A stretch of DNA of 50,683 nt from Planctomycetota bacterium (GCA_026692885.1 JAPLNJ010001037.1:1-50683); one strand, 5' to 3'; shown: positions 25,713-34,031, counted from the stretch's first letter. Notes: a model not told the origin generated them from the sequence alone. Numbers and translations are program-made.

Positions 25713-26170
25713 CCGCGAACTCTTGCACTGGCACCCGCACGTGCACGTTTTGCTGACCTGCGGGGCATTCACGCCGCAGGGCCAGTTTCTGGAACTGCCC
25801 GAACTGGACCTGGAGCGGCTGCAGACCGCCTGGTAGGAGGCCGTGTTCGCCCCGACCCGGAGTACCGGGTGCCCCGCTGGCCGAGGACGAGATCGAGCCG
25901 GAAGTGGTCGAGAACATGCGGACCTGACCGCACAGCGGTTTCAGCGTGGACCAGTCGGTGTACCGGGTGCCCCATTCCTCCCCAGTGCGCACACCTGATC
26001 CGCTATTACGGCTGGTACTCGAACAAGGCCCGGGGAATGCGTCGGGATACCCGCTTGCGGGTCGTGGCGGCCGAAGCTGCCGCGGCGGCACAGTCGGAAG
26101 CCTCAGCCCGCGAGCCGGCCACACTGGTTCCGGCCCGCAGCCGCGCGAGCCAGACTTGGGCCATGCGGGT
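25713..26170 (+). pseudogene. degraded IS91-family transposase
   Basis: Pieces in different frames match an IS91-type HUH transposase: HWHPHVHVLLTCGAFTPQGQFLELPELDLERLQTAW (with the HxH metal motif) followed by a TAG stop; then EDEIEPEVVENMRT, a TGA stop, PHSGFSVDQSVY; then AHLIRYYGWYSNKARGMRR. Two stops and at least two frameshifts or deletions are visible. The N-terminal zinc-binding part and the C-terminus are missing. IS91 ends cannot be identified. The call rests on remembered family consensus. Confidence 0.65.
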
Positions 26171-26232
26171 GGAAAAGAGCGTGCCCGCGAATCAACAACA
26201 GTCGCGAAAGCGAACCATAGGAGACGCTGAAG

Positions 26233-26481
26233 ATGAAGAGGAAGACGGAGACGACGAAGCTGTGGCTGAAGGTCGAATTCAACCCCAGGCTGACCGATCC
26301 GGAGGGACTGGCCAACGCGGTCGATCGGCTGTTGGAGACTGTGCTGTCGATACCGGGCATCATGGACGAGTACGGCAATCCGCGATTCGGCCCTTGTTGG
26401 GTACAGGTCGCAAGTGTAAAGACTTCTGGAGACGCTAATGCAAGACACTGTGCAGGTGAGGTTGCCGGTACACCTCGGTGA
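26233..26481 (+). CDS. small protein of unknown function (KVEFNPR family)
   Basis: An 82-residue protein with GGAGACGCTGAAG before the ATG. KLWLKVEFNPRLTDPEGLANAVDRLLETVLSIPGIMDEYGNPRFGPCWV looks folded and is recalled from other planctomycete elements. The last 25 residues overlap the next gene by 44 bases and look random, so the natural end may have been lost. No function is known. Confidence 0.55.
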   Translation: MKRKTETTKLWLKVEFNPRLTDPEGLANAVDRLLETVLSIPGIMDEYGNPRFGPCWVQVASVKTSGDANARHCAGEVAGTPR

Positions 26482-26692
26482 ACCCGGCAAGGAACGTCTT
26501 TGGCCGATTGACTACGAACTGGACGTCAGCGGAGAACCCGTGGACTGGGCCGATGACTGGCGGGTTCGCTTCTCCGGCCCTATCCCTGGTGCGGAAGGAA
26601 TCGCGGACTGTCACGCCCGAAACGACTACGTGCGGGTGATCCGTGAACACATTCTGGCCCAGTACATCCAGGACAACTCGCCACGATCCTGA
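26438..26692 (+). CDS. small protein of unknown function
   Basis: An 84-residue acidic protein (QVRLPVHLGEPGKERLWPIDYELDVSGEPVDWADDWRVRF). The start is supported by TCTGGAGACGCTA directly upstream, although this lies inside the preceding frame; overlapping starts suggest translational coupling. No domain recognised. Confidence 0.5.
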   Translation: MQDTVQVRLPVHLGEPGKERLWPIDYELDVSGEPVDWADDWRVRFSGPIPGAEGIADCHARNDYVRVIREHILAQYIQDNSPRS

Positions 26693-26721
26693 TTGTTGAT
26701 TCTATTCGCAGGAGAAATTCC

Positions 26722-27270
26722 ATGTCTGATCGCATCCCGGCCGAGATCTGGATCGGCGGCAAGATCGCTGCGTCCTTGGTTCCAAGTCTCTGCGCCGCAA
26801 TTGCCGACGAAGGTGTTTCGCTGGAGTGGGGTGGCCCGCGTGTCGATCCCACTGGCCCAGATGACCTGATCGCAGCCATCAAGGAAAACCACCAAGGCGT
26901 GCGTCTGCTGTGGTTCTGCGATGAAGAAGCAAGTTGCGGCGAATTCGACGTGCTGGAGTCGTTCCTGCAGGCACACGACATCCCGTTCATCCGGCGGACC
27001 GATGGCCGCTATGAGTACGATCCTGTGAAAGTGGAGTTCCGGCCCGGCACTGAGCAAGTGGATCTCGCCACCGACCGATCGGGCGAAACGGTCGTCCCAG
27101 CGTCACCGCTGATCGCCCTCGAAGCAGAACTGACAAAGGCACTTCAGCTTGCCCGATCCGGCGACGCCAAGCGGGCCATGACCACGGTACGAGCGGCCAG
27201 AAAGCAACTGCGACAGGTCTTGCCACCGTCCGTCCCGCCGCTTCCGCCCTTCGAGATCGTGCCCGACTGA
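26722..27270 (+). CDS. conserved element protein of unknown function
   Basis: A 182-residue protein preceded by AGGAGAAATTCC. Residues 1-115 (AEIWIGGKIAASLVPSLCAAIADEGVSLEWGG ... LLWFCDEEASCGEFDVLESFLQAHDIPFIRRTDGRYEYDPVKVEFRPG) form a compact alpha/beta-like region; an alpha-helical part (ALEAELTKALQLARSGDAKRAMTTVRAARKQL) and a Pro-rich tail follow. Similar proteins are remembered from planctomycete mobile elements, all unnamed. Downstream are another unknown gene and the YkgJ-type gene in the same direction, probably one transcript. Confidence 0.7.
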   Translation: MSDRIPAEIWIGGKIAASLVPSLCAAIADEGVSLEWGGPRVDPTGPDDLIAAIKENHQGVRLLWFCDEEASCGEFDVLESFLQAHDIPFIRRTDGRYEYDPVKVEFRPGTEQVDLATDRSGETVVPASPLIALEAELTKALQLARSGDAKRAMTTVRAARKQLRQVLPPSVPPLPPFEIVPD

Positions 27271-27372
27271 TCCGTCTGCTCCGATCGTCACCCAACAACT
27301 CAACATCTCGATGCCGGCAGGCGATCCGTAATGGATCATCTGCCGGCTTTCTCGTTTCTTGGAGATCCCTAG

Positions 27373-27666
27373 ATGCACCAACCCCAACTCGTGATCAACC
27401 TGTACGGCGGTCTTGTGCGGGACGTGTTCTGTTCCGTGCCCGGCCTGCAACTTCTCGTCGTCGACTGGGATGTCGGTGACGCGTTTCCCGGCGAGCCAAG
27501 CATCGTCGATGTAGCGTTGCACGAAGGTAGCTGCGCGGCCCATGTCCGGGACATGCAGCTGGAACCGCTGAGCGAGCTGGCAGGCACCGACACCGGGGCC
27601 GCGATCGAGGCCGCCTACGAACAAGGAGTGCTCCGTGACAACCACCGCGCAGTCTGCTGCAAGTGA
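27373..27666 (+). CDS. small conserved protein of unknown function
   Basis: A 97-residue protein preceded by TTGGAGATCCCTAG. The N-terminal part LVINLYGGLVRDVFCSVPGLQLLVVDWDVGD looks like a beta-strand-rich fold; the rest is acidic and helical (LSELAGTDTGAAIEAAYEQGVL). It overlaps the next gene by 32 bases, whose GTG start is within its last codons, indicating coupled translation. No family name is known to me. Confidence 0.6.
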   Translation: MHQPQLVINLYGGLVRDVFCSVPGLQLLVVDWDVGDAFPGEPSIVDVALHEGSCAAHVRDMQLEPLSELAGTDTGAAIEAAYEQGVLRDNHRAVCCK

Positions 27667-28117
27667 ACTGTCCCGGCAGTCGTTTCAATGCGATCGCTGC
27701 GGGGCCTGCTGCCGAAATCTAATCGTCGAAGCGGTCTGGCTGGATTGTCTCCGAGAGTCTCGTATCCTCGTACACTCGAAACTGAGGCTCGACGATCTCC
27801 GCGACGAGGACCGGATCGTCCTGCTCTGGGACCGCAAGAAGCACCACTGCCCGTTCCTGAAAACTGTTCGAGACAGGTCGTGTGCTTGTGCGATCTATCC
27901 GACTCGCCCCAATGTCTGCGTGGCCTGTGAGCCCGGCGGTCCCAAGTGTCAGCAGGCCCGACTGCTAGGGAGTCTGCCCGTGCTGCGAGATGTCGAAGGC
28001 CAGCCGCCGGATGTCGACATCTGGGCGGACGACTGCGAGTTCGATTCTGACTGGTTGCAGGAGATAACGGCTGAGGTGGTCGCAGCCCTCAGCGGTGCGC
28101 CGACAGCCACCGTCTGA
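27635..28117 (+). CDS. YkgJ-type cysteine-cluster protein
   Basis: A 160-residue protein with a GTG start 6 bases after AAGGAGT. CDRCGACCRN at the N-terminus, CPFLKTVRDRSCACAIYPTRPNVCVAC in the centre match the zinc- or iron-chelating YkgJ family (CxxCxxCC ... C ... Y-x-RP-x-xC). The family's biochemical role is unknown; metal coordination is assumed from the cysteines. It closes the 26.7-28.1 kb gene series in the island. Confidence 0.8.
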   Translation: MTTTAQSAASELSRQSFQCDRCGACCRNLIVEAVWLDCLRESRILVHSKLRLDDLRDEDRIVLLWDRKKHHCPFLKTVRDRSCACAIYPTRPNVCVACEPGGPKCQQARLLGSLPVLRDVEGQPPDVDIWADDCEFDSDWLQEITAEVVAALSGAPTATV

Positions 28118-28202
28118 TTTATTCCAACCAATCAACCAATCAACTATCCCACCAACGATCGACAACCGGTTTGATCACTACAAGAGCAAGGAGCAAGTAA
28201 AC

Positions 28203-28460
28203 ATGACAAGCGAGTCTCGGCCAGGGCGACTTTTCCATCCGAAACCCAATCGGTGGTACACACCATTGCCACCGCGCAAAACGCAGGCCCAAGCTTCCAA
28301 TACGCGTAGGCAAGGCCCAGCAGATGCTCTCGGGCGCGATCATTCCGGGCGACCATGAGCAGGCCTCGTGGGTGGACCTGGTCGTCAAAGCCAATTGTGT
28401 GACCGGCAAGCCCAAACGCCTGGACGAGCTGAAGAAGCGGCTGGATACCGTGATGCAGCC
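28203..28460 (+). pseudogene. frameshifted small gene
   Basis: AAGGAGCAAGTAAAC and an ATG start MTSESRPGRLFHPKPNRWYTPLPPRK; after about 28290 the protein-like sequence switches frame to VGKAQQMLSGAIIPGDHEQASWVDLVVKANCVTGKPKRLDELKKRLDTVM. Neither half alone resembles a complete protein. The second half overlaps antisense with the tail of the ParB-like chimera on the other strand. Family not recognised. Confidence 0.4.
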
Positions 28461-30367
28461 ACTGCCTGACCGATCACGCTGCGGGCTGGGCAATCGCCCG
28501 CAGCCGCAAGCGTAACGTACTTGCCGTTGACTCGACTCAAAAACGAGCTGACGTTGGGCTGTTGGCTATCGGGCACGCCGTCGCTATTCCCGTCGCCGCC
28601 ATGTGGTGCAGCCGCTTCTTCGGTATCCGGGACACCGTCGATGTCGCTGTCCATGCGGATCGTGGCCGGCAGGGAATCGAACAGCCAACCGGCGGCGATG
28701 GAACTGGCGGTGAAGTTGATGCGACTGGCGGTGATGGCGTTGGAATTCACCTCGAAATTGGCGGAGCACAGCCGCTTAGGCAGTGCTCCCGGCCAATTCC
28801 CGGCCAAGTCTGCCCAGCCCAACATCACGTACTTGTCCGTGGCCGGATCGTTGTCGTAGTCCACCGTATCGTCCGCCGGCAGTTGCTGGGACAACAGCGC
28901 CGTCGAGAACACGTTACTAAAGTTCTTGAACGTCAACGCGGACGAATTGTAGTGCAGCCGCAGTCCCAGTCCTGTCAACGTGGAGTCGGCTGGATCTGTC
29001 GTATGGTTCACGTCGATGGTCGTGGTGCCTTGCAGAGCGGCGACGGCGTTCTGCGGTGTGGCCGAAATCAATTGCCGCGCAGTTGACTCAGCTTCAGCGG
29101 GCATAGACCGTGGCGACGAAGCCTCGGCTTCCCCTTGAGCTGAGGGAGCCACCGGCCGGTACTGATCCAGCGCGGCCTTGACAGCATTTTTCGTCGTTCT
29201 GGTGGCTCCGAAGCCGAGCGCATCGCTGACTCCCCAAGTGCCGTTGGGATCAAAGAGATACCGCATCATCAAGATGCCGTCGGTCAAGCCAAGTTCCTCC
29301 AGCACTTTGCGACCAGCATCGGATGCCGTCGCTTGCGCTGTTTGACGAGCAGCCTCCGCCTGCTCCTTTTCCTTGAGAATGGGCTTGATCTTCGCCGCGC
29401 AGGTGACGAGGCGCTCGAGGACCTTGGCCAAATCTCGGGCGGACATCTTGGCAGCCGACATCTTCACGGAATCGATGAGGATGTGATGCACGCCGTTCTC
29501 TTCCTTGACATCGGCCCGGTAGCGAAAACTGGGGCGTGTCAACGGCAGCCCCTTCTCCAAGGCCATCTTCCACGAAGCGGCCAGCTCTGCGGTGAAGTAC
29601 CGGCTTGGCCAGGTCTCGGAGAGCGACATTGGATCTTCGTCGGCCTCCTTCCGCTGCTTCTGCTCCGCTTCGATTTCGGCCTTCTGCTCGTCCACAAAGC
29701 CGGCCATCGCGGCACAGAGGTCGTCCGTGCGGTCGACGATCTTGTCGTTCTTGTCTTTCGCATCCTTGGCCAATTTCACCAGGAAAGTCGCGTACCTGAG
29801 CGGAATATTGTGATCGCGGACGTGGTCCCACATGCATCCCGAACTCGCCAGCGCGAGATCGCGCTCGACCGTCTGTTTGCTGACACCGGCGCAACGAGCA
29901 ATCTCGTCGTTGGGCATGCCGAGCTGCTTCAGGCGAATGACGGCCCTGCGCCGTCCATCTGCTGACAACGGGCGATGTTGAACGTTCGCGGCGACCGCGC
30001 GTGCCACCAGGGCCAGTTCCGATGCCCCTTCCGCGATGACGTTCGCGGCCACCAGCATTTTCTCGTTGAACCCGACGACTCCCTGCTTGGCATTGAGTCG
30101 GAGGGCGCGAAGGCGCCGATGGCCGTCGTCAACCAAATACCGGTCGTTGGCACGTTTCGCGACCAACAACGGAGTGGTCAGGCCGTTAACGGCGATGTCC
30201 TCCGCCAGGTCATTGATCGCTGCGTCCGTGAGTTCGTCGTCGTCCCGGAACGCGAAATTCTCCGGGTCGTCGTCGATCAGGTTTAGAGGAATGTACTCCA
30301 GTTTCGTGGTGACCTGTTCAGGTCTATAGACATCGTCCCCTTGGGGGACAGGATCGTTTGCAGTCAT
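28385..30367 (-). CDS. chimeric ORF: ParB-like nuclease/DNA-binding protein fused to an extracellular fragment
   Basis: 660 codons. Residues 1 to about 425 are a ParB-like protein: LEYIPLNLIDDDPENFAFR, GLTTPLLVAKRANDRYLVDDGHRRLRALRL (ParB-N core with DGHRR), an HTH at GMPNDEIARCAGVSKQTVERDLALA, then a long helical acidic region (FVDEQKAEIEAEQKQRKEADEDP). From about residue 435 the style changes to secreted beta-sandwich sequence (STLTGLGLRLHYNSSALTFKNFSNVFSTALL ... INFTASSIAAGWLFDSLPATIRMDSDIDGVPDTEEA) with a DxDxDGxxD calcium-type repeat, typical of planctomycete surface proteins. The last about 40 codons are antisense to the pseudogene at 28203. AAGGAAATGTTCTA precedes the ATG. The fusion probably arose by recombination; only the ParB-like part would be expected to work. 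Confidence 0.75.
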   Translation of the reverse strand: MTANDPVPQGDDVYRPEQVTTKLEYIPLNLIDDDPENFAFRDDDELTDAAINDLAEDIAVNGLTTPLLVAKRANDRYLVDDGHRRLRALRLNAKQGVVGFNEKMLVAANVIAEGASELALVARAVAANVQHRPLSADGRRRAVIRLKQLGMPNDEIARCAGVSKQTVERDLALASSGCMWDHVRDHNIPLRYATFLVKLAKDAKDKNDKIVDRTDDLCAAMAGFVDEQKAEIEAEQKQRKEADEDPMSLSETWPSRYFTAELAASWKMALEKGLPLTRPSFRYRADVKEENGVHHILIDSVKMSAAKMSARDLAKVLERLVTCAAKIKPILKEKEQAEAARQTAQATASDAGRKVLEELGLTDGILMMRYLFDPNGTWGVSDALGFGATRTTKNAVKAALDQYRPVAPSAQGEAEASSPRSMPAEAESTARQLISATPQNAVAALQGTTTIDVNHTTDPADSTLTGLGLRLHYNSSALTFKNFSNVFSTALLSQQLPADDTVDYDNDPATDKYVMLGWADLAGNWPGALPKRLCSANFEVNSNAITASRINFTASSIAAGWLFDSLPATIRMDSDIDGVPDTEEAAAPHGGDGNSDGVPDSQQPNVSSFLSRVNGKYVTLAAAGDCPARSVIGQAVAASRYPAASSARPGVWACRSHNWL

Positions 30368-30400
30368 TAGAACATTTCCTTAAACTAAGCGTGTTGAGAA

Positions 30401-30433
30401 GGCCAACAACATGTTGGCCGGAAACAACCGGCC
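30401..30433. promoter_or_regulatory. two adjacent inverted repeats upstream of the ParB-like gene
   Basis: GGCCAACA-ACA-TGTTGGCC (30401-30419) overlaps GGCCGG-AAACAA-CCGGCC (30416-30433). They lie 34-66 bases upstream of the ParB-like start codon, where an operator or autoregulatory ParB-type site could sit. Confidence 0.4.
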
Positions 30434-30678
30434 CCGACGCCCCGCGGTCGGGAAAACTCAGGGGCGTTGGAGGCCGTCTTTTCTTCCCTTTGGGAACTGA
30501 TCGCGCTGGCCGGGAAGGAGCCGCCGCGAACTTCCGATCACGATCCAATTGGTTCACTGTGTGAAGCCGGCGGTGAACGTGCCCGGGGCTGTGGAATTCG
30601 CACCCCAGCCATAATTCGGCCCTCCTTGCTTACCGTTCGGGGTCTGAACCCGACCCCAGGGTTGCCGGGAATGTCCGG
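30434..30678. other. stretch with no recognised gene
   Basis: Between the inverted repeats and the small minus-strand gene relic no frame in either strand resembles protein. Confidence 0.4.
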
Positions 30679-30914
30679 CTACTCCGCCTCGCCGTGTCTT
30701 TCTTCCTCGTCGCCTTCTTCGGTGTATAAGACAGGGCGCAGCGCCGAGCACTTGCTGCAGCCCTCGAAGGCCACTCCATGCCGTTCTCCTGGCGCCGGGA
30801 ATCCGCTCGCCCTTCGTGCCAATAAAGCGGCGCGCAATCTTCAGCGTCCGGCCGTTTGACCAGCCAGTCCAAGTACTTGCACAGGCCCATTTCCAACTTG
30901 CTCGTGGATTTCAC
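30679..30914 (-). pseudogene. small frameshifted gene of unknown family
   Basis: CGGAGGATCTCC and a GTG start at 30914 begin MKSTSKLEMGLCKYLDWLVKRPDAEDCAPLYWHEG. After about 30790 the protein-like reading moves to another frame, GERHGVAFEGCSKCSALRPVLYTEEGDEEERHGEAE, with stop at 30679-30681; this tail has a CSKC pair and an acidic end. The strong ribosome site and two good halves suggest a recently broken small gene. Confidence 0.4.
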
Positions 30915-31034
30915 GGAGATCCTCCGGCGATTCCGAACAAGACGCCGCATTCCAGCCGCTCGCCAGACTCATTTTGTCACGAGCGGCGCGTGCGCCAAGC
31001 CGCCAGGGCGAGCATATCGCCTTTGGTTTCGGGC

Positions 31035-32207
31035 CTATCCGATCTTGCGCATGATCTCCCTGGCCTTCTCGCGGTCGATTTCCGCGTAGATCTCGGAGGT
31101 CACCGCCGAAGCGTGTCCCAGGATGATCCGGGCCGCTTCAATTCCGTAGGCTGTCCGAATTTTCGTCGCAGCGTTGTGCCGGAGCTGGTTCGGGGCCCAG
31201 GCCGGTACTCCGGCTTTGATGCACGCACGCCTGATCGCGTGGTCGTAGGCATACGTCGTGTAGAACTCGCCCGGTTTGCGTTTGGGATTTGCCTTTCGCT
31301 TGTTCTTGGGCTTCGATGAAGCGGGCGTCTTTCGTTTCTCGGCTCGTTGGGCTTGGTGCCAGGCCCGCGCTTCACGCGGCGAAAACAGGTACGCTTGCGG
31401 GTCAGTCTTCAGCCAAGGCTTGATGACATCCTGGGCGTGTGGGCCGAGGAAGATGATTCGCTCGCGTCCGTGGTGCTGACCTTTGTGCGAGTGCGGCCGG
31501 TACTCCCAGACGTCACCGTCCATCTTCAGGTCGATGCCGCGAATGAGACAAGCCTCTCCAGGACGACACCCGGTCCAGAGCTGCAGATTGACCATGCCCC
31601 AAATCTGCGGCATCACGATGGCCTGGACGACAGGGATGTGCTCTTCGGGGACGGGTTTGACGGGCTCGGTCTCCACGGCCTCGCCAACGCGAATCCCCTG
31701 CACGGCACACAGGGCTCGCCAGACAGTCTCCGGCAGCAGCTCGCGGGCCACGCCCCACTTGAACATCTGCCGAATGCGGGTGACGTGCTGGTTGATTCGC
31801 TTCCGACAGAGGCCCTGCTCAATTAGTTGCTGACGAGACGCGACGAGTGCCAAAGGGCCGAATCTCGTTACGGGCTCGCTTCCGTAGAGATCATGAAGTG
31901 GCCGCAGGGCAGTCTTAAAGCTCTTGATTTCGCTGGTGGGCTTGCCGTTCTTGACGTACCGCTGCTCGGCAAATGTCCAAAAGGCCAGGATCAGATCGTT
32001 GACAGTGATGGTCCCGGCGGAACGCGTCTCGGTCCGCGATGAGTCAACCCGCCTGACCTGCCATTCGGCAATCAGTCGGGCGTACTTCGCGTGACTTTCA
32101 GGTGACCCGAAGGGACCGAGGTAGTGGTTCTTCCGCTCGATCGTGACGACCGCGCAATCACGGGCCTTGTGAAGACGATAGCACGGTGGCGATTTTTTAC
32201 GAGGCAT
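31035..32207 (-). CDS. tyrosine recombinase/integrase 2
   Basis: 390 residues from the ATG at 32207 (CAGGAGCCGCACA upstream; an earlier in-frame start at 32240 lies inside the palindromic operator). All catalytic elements are visible: box-I Arg in WTGCRPGEACLIR, Lys in HSHKGQHHGRERIIFLG, LRHNAATKIR with the box-II Arg, ILGHASAVTSEIYAEID with His and the nucleophile Tyr. A basic linker (KRKTPASSKPKNKRKANPKRKPG) interrupts the catalytic domain. The gene lies directly next to the 3' end of tRNA-Asn, the classical arrangement for tRNA-targeting integrases, so this one is the best candidate for having inserted the island. No duplicate of the tRNA 3' end was recognised elsewhere. Confidence 0.9.
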   Translation of the reverse strand: MPRKKSPPCYRLHKARDCAVVTIERKNHYLGPFGSPESHAKYARLIAEWQVRRVDSSRTETRSAGTITVNDLILAFWTFAEQRYVKNGKPTSEIKSFKTALRPLHDLYGSEPVTRFGPLALVASRQQLIEQGLCRKRINQHVTRIRQMFKWGVARELLPETVWRALCAVQGIRVGEAVETEPVKPVPEEHIPVVQAIVMPQIWGMVNLQLWTGCRPGEACLIRGIDLKMDGDVWEYRPHSHKGQHHGRERIIFLGPHAQDVIKPWLKTDPQAYLFSPREARAWHQAQRAEKRKTPASSKPKNKRKANPKRKPGEFYTTYAYDHAIRRACIKAGVPAWAPNQLRHNAATKIRTAYGIEAARIILGHASAVTSEIYAEIDREKAREIMRKIG

Positions 32208-32229
32208 TGTGCGGCTCCTGGGTTCTGCA

Positions 32230-32249
32230 AAACGGTACATGTACCGTTT
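32230..32249. promoter_or_regulatory. 20-bp perfect palindrome upstream of integrase 2
   Basis: AAACGGTACATGTACCGTTT is a perfect palindrome 23 bases before the integrase start. It is in the position of an operator. It differs in sequence from the TGTACAACC palindromes of integrase 1 but has the same symmetrical, GTACA-containing design. Confidence 0.6.
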
Positions 32250-32325
32250 CCTGAGAACCTCATTGCCGCACTGCCCTACGCCGGACAGGTACGCTAACTC
32301 GTGCGTTCGGCTAGACTTATGACAG

Positions 32326-32398
32326 CTCCCCCGGCAGGACTCGGACCTGCGACCCGGCGGTTAACAGCCGCCTGCTCTACCAACTGAGCTACAGGGGA
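32326..32398 (-). tRNA. tRNA-Asn (GUU anticodon)
   Basis: On the minus strand TCCCCTGTAGCTCAGTTGG starts a 73-base cloverleaf with acceptor TCCCCTG/CGGGGGA (one G-U pair), D-loop AGTTGGTA, anticodon loop CTGTTAACC, T-arm GCAGGTCCGAGTCCTGC and discriminator G. No CCA is encoded. Its 3' end (32326) faces the island and integrase 2. Confidence 0.95.
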
Positions 32399-32480
32399 TC
32401 AACGGAAAAAGACAATCTAACTGATCGGCAGATGGCTGCCAAGTCTTGACAGCTGGTTTTTTGTCGGAACCGCCACCGCG

Positions 32481-33359
32481 TTACGTGCTCTCCAGCACCT
32501 CCTTCGCGTGCAGCAGTTCCTGCTTCTGCTGCTCGCTGACGGTCGGGTATTTCAGGTCGAGCTGCTGCAATGTCCTATGGATCACAGCGCCCACGGCGAT
32601 GTGGGTGAACCATTTGTGGTCGGCCGGAATGATGTACCAGGGTGCCCACTCAGTACTGGTGTGGTTGAACATGTCCTCGTAGGCCGCCATGTAATCGTCC
32701 CAGAAGGCGCGCTCCTTGGCGTCACTGGACGAAAACTTCCAGTTCTTCTCCGGCCGGTCGATCCGCTCCAGAAACCGTTTCTTCTGCTCGTCCTTGGACA
32801 CGTTCAGGAAGAACTTCAGCACCACGATGCCGTTGCGGACCAGATACCGTTCAAAGTTATTGATCTCCTCGAAACGCCGTTTCCAGATGTCCTTGCCACA
32901 GGCCTCCGGCGGCAATTGTTGTCGATCGAGATAATCCGGGTGCACCCGGACGATCAAGGTTTCCTCGTAGTACGAGCGATTGAAGATGCCGATCCGGCCT
33001 CGCTCGGGCAATGCTTTGCAGCAACGCCACAGGTAATCGTGATCCAACTCTTCGGCCGACGGGGCCTTGAAGCTGTAGACCTGACAGCCCTGGGGGTTCA
33101 GTCCCGACATCACGTGCTTGATTGTGCCATCTTTCCCGGCGGCATCCATCGCCTGGAAGATGATCAGCAGTGCGCGGCTGTTCTGGGCGTAGAGCATGTC
33201 CTGATACTCGGCCAGTTTCTCGACCCCTTCCGCCAACTTGGTCTTGGCATCGGCTTTGGTCAGGTACTTGGCCTTGTAGGCGGGGTCGTAGTCCTTGGTC
33301 AGCGAGATCTTACGGTCCGGAGGGACGAGCAACGGTTCGATGAATTCGTCGATTTTCAT
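32481..33359 (-). CDS. ppk2: polyphosphate kinase 2 family protein
   Basis: 292 residues with the PPK2 Walker A FQAMDAAGKDGTIKHVMSG (residues 68-86) and Walker B region GRIGIFNRSYYEE. FLNVSKDEQKKRFLERIDRPEKNWKFS forms the lid module, and AYEDMFNHTSTEWAPWYIIPADHKWFTHIAVGAVI is the conserved C-terminal block. PPK2 enzymes transfer phosphate between polyphosphate and nucleotides, usually favouring nucleotide (ADP, GDP or AMP) phosphorylation; the class cannot be fixed by eye, although the single-domain length fits class I or III. It is downstream of coaB by 24 bases and may be the end of that operon. Confidence 0.92.
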   Translation of the reverse strand: MKIDEFIEPLLVPPDRKISLTKDYDPAYKAKYLTKADAKTKLAEGVEKLAEYQDMLYAQNSRALLIIFQAMDAAGKDGTIKHVMSGLNPQGCQVYSFKAPSAEELDHDYLWRCCKALPERGRIGIFNRSYYEETLIVRVHPDYLDRQQLPPEACGKDIWKRRFEEINNFERYLVRNGIVVLKFFLNVSKDEQKKRFLERIDRPEKNWKFSSSDAKERAFWDDYMAAYEDMFNHTSTEWAPWYIIPADHKWFTHIAVGAVIHRTLQQLDLKYPTVSEQQKQELLHAKEVLEST

Positions 33360-33383
33360 GGCAGTTGAGTCTCCGAAATCGGT

Positions 33384-34031
33384 TCAAGTTGCTTGCCAGG
33401 TGCCGTGGATCAGACGCAGATCGATGATTTCTAGAATGCCCCGCGCCACGTCCGCCTTGGCACCTTTCAGGGTGTCCACAAGGTGACCGCGGCGGTCGAT
33501 GATTTCGACCTGATTGTCGGTCGAGTTCATGGCCGCCAAGCCGTTGGCGATCATCAAGTCGCAACTCTTCTTTTCCAGTTTGAGCTGGGCGCGGATCCGT
33601 TGATCCCTCGTCTCCAGAGCAAAACCGACCAACCATTGGAATTCCGTCTTCTCCGCCCCCAGCGTCGCCACAATATCGGGCGTTTCGACCAACTGCAGCT
33701 CGAGCGGACGACCCGTCTTGGAGATCTTGTGGGGCGCGACCCGCACGGGACGATAATCGCACGGGGCAGCGGCCGCGATCAGCCCGTGACATTGCGGAAA
33801 GACCTTGAGACAGGCGGCCAACATGTCGTCGGTCGTGACGACGTGGATCACCTCGGCTTCCGGCGGATACTGCAACTCGACAGGACCGCTGACGACGACC
33901 ACGCTGTGTCCGAGATCCAGTGCCGCCGCAGCCAGAGCCCGCCCCATGCGACCGCTGGACCCATTGGTCAAGAAGCGAACCGGGTCCAGGTACTGCCGCG
34001 TCGGTCCGGACGTGATCAGGATGCGTGCCAT
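33384..34031 (-). CDS. coaB: phosphopantothenoylcysteine synthetase (CoaB domain alone)
   Basis: 215 residues. ARILITSGPTRQYLDPVRFLTNGSSGRMG is the CoaB nucleotide-binding start, HGLIAAAAPCDYRP and KKSCDLMIANGL (with the catalytic-loop Lys-Lys) follow. It ligates 4'-phosphopantothenate and cysteine using a nucleotide triphosphate, the second step of coenzyme A synthesis. In most bacteria CoaB is fused behind CoaC; here the two are separate genes one base apart (coaC stop 34033, coaB start 34031), which keeps them coupled. Confidence 0.92.
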   Translation of the reverse strand: MARILITSGPTRQYLDPVRFLTNGSSGRMGRALAAAALDLGHSVVVVSGPVELQYPPEAEVIHVVTTDDMLAACLKVFPQCHGLIAAAAPCDYRPVRVAPHKISKTGRPLELQLVETPDIVATLGAEKTEFQWLVGFALETRDQRIRAQLKLEKKSCDLMIANGLAAMNSTDNQVEIIDRRGHLVDTLKGAKADVARGILEIIDLRLIHGTWQAT

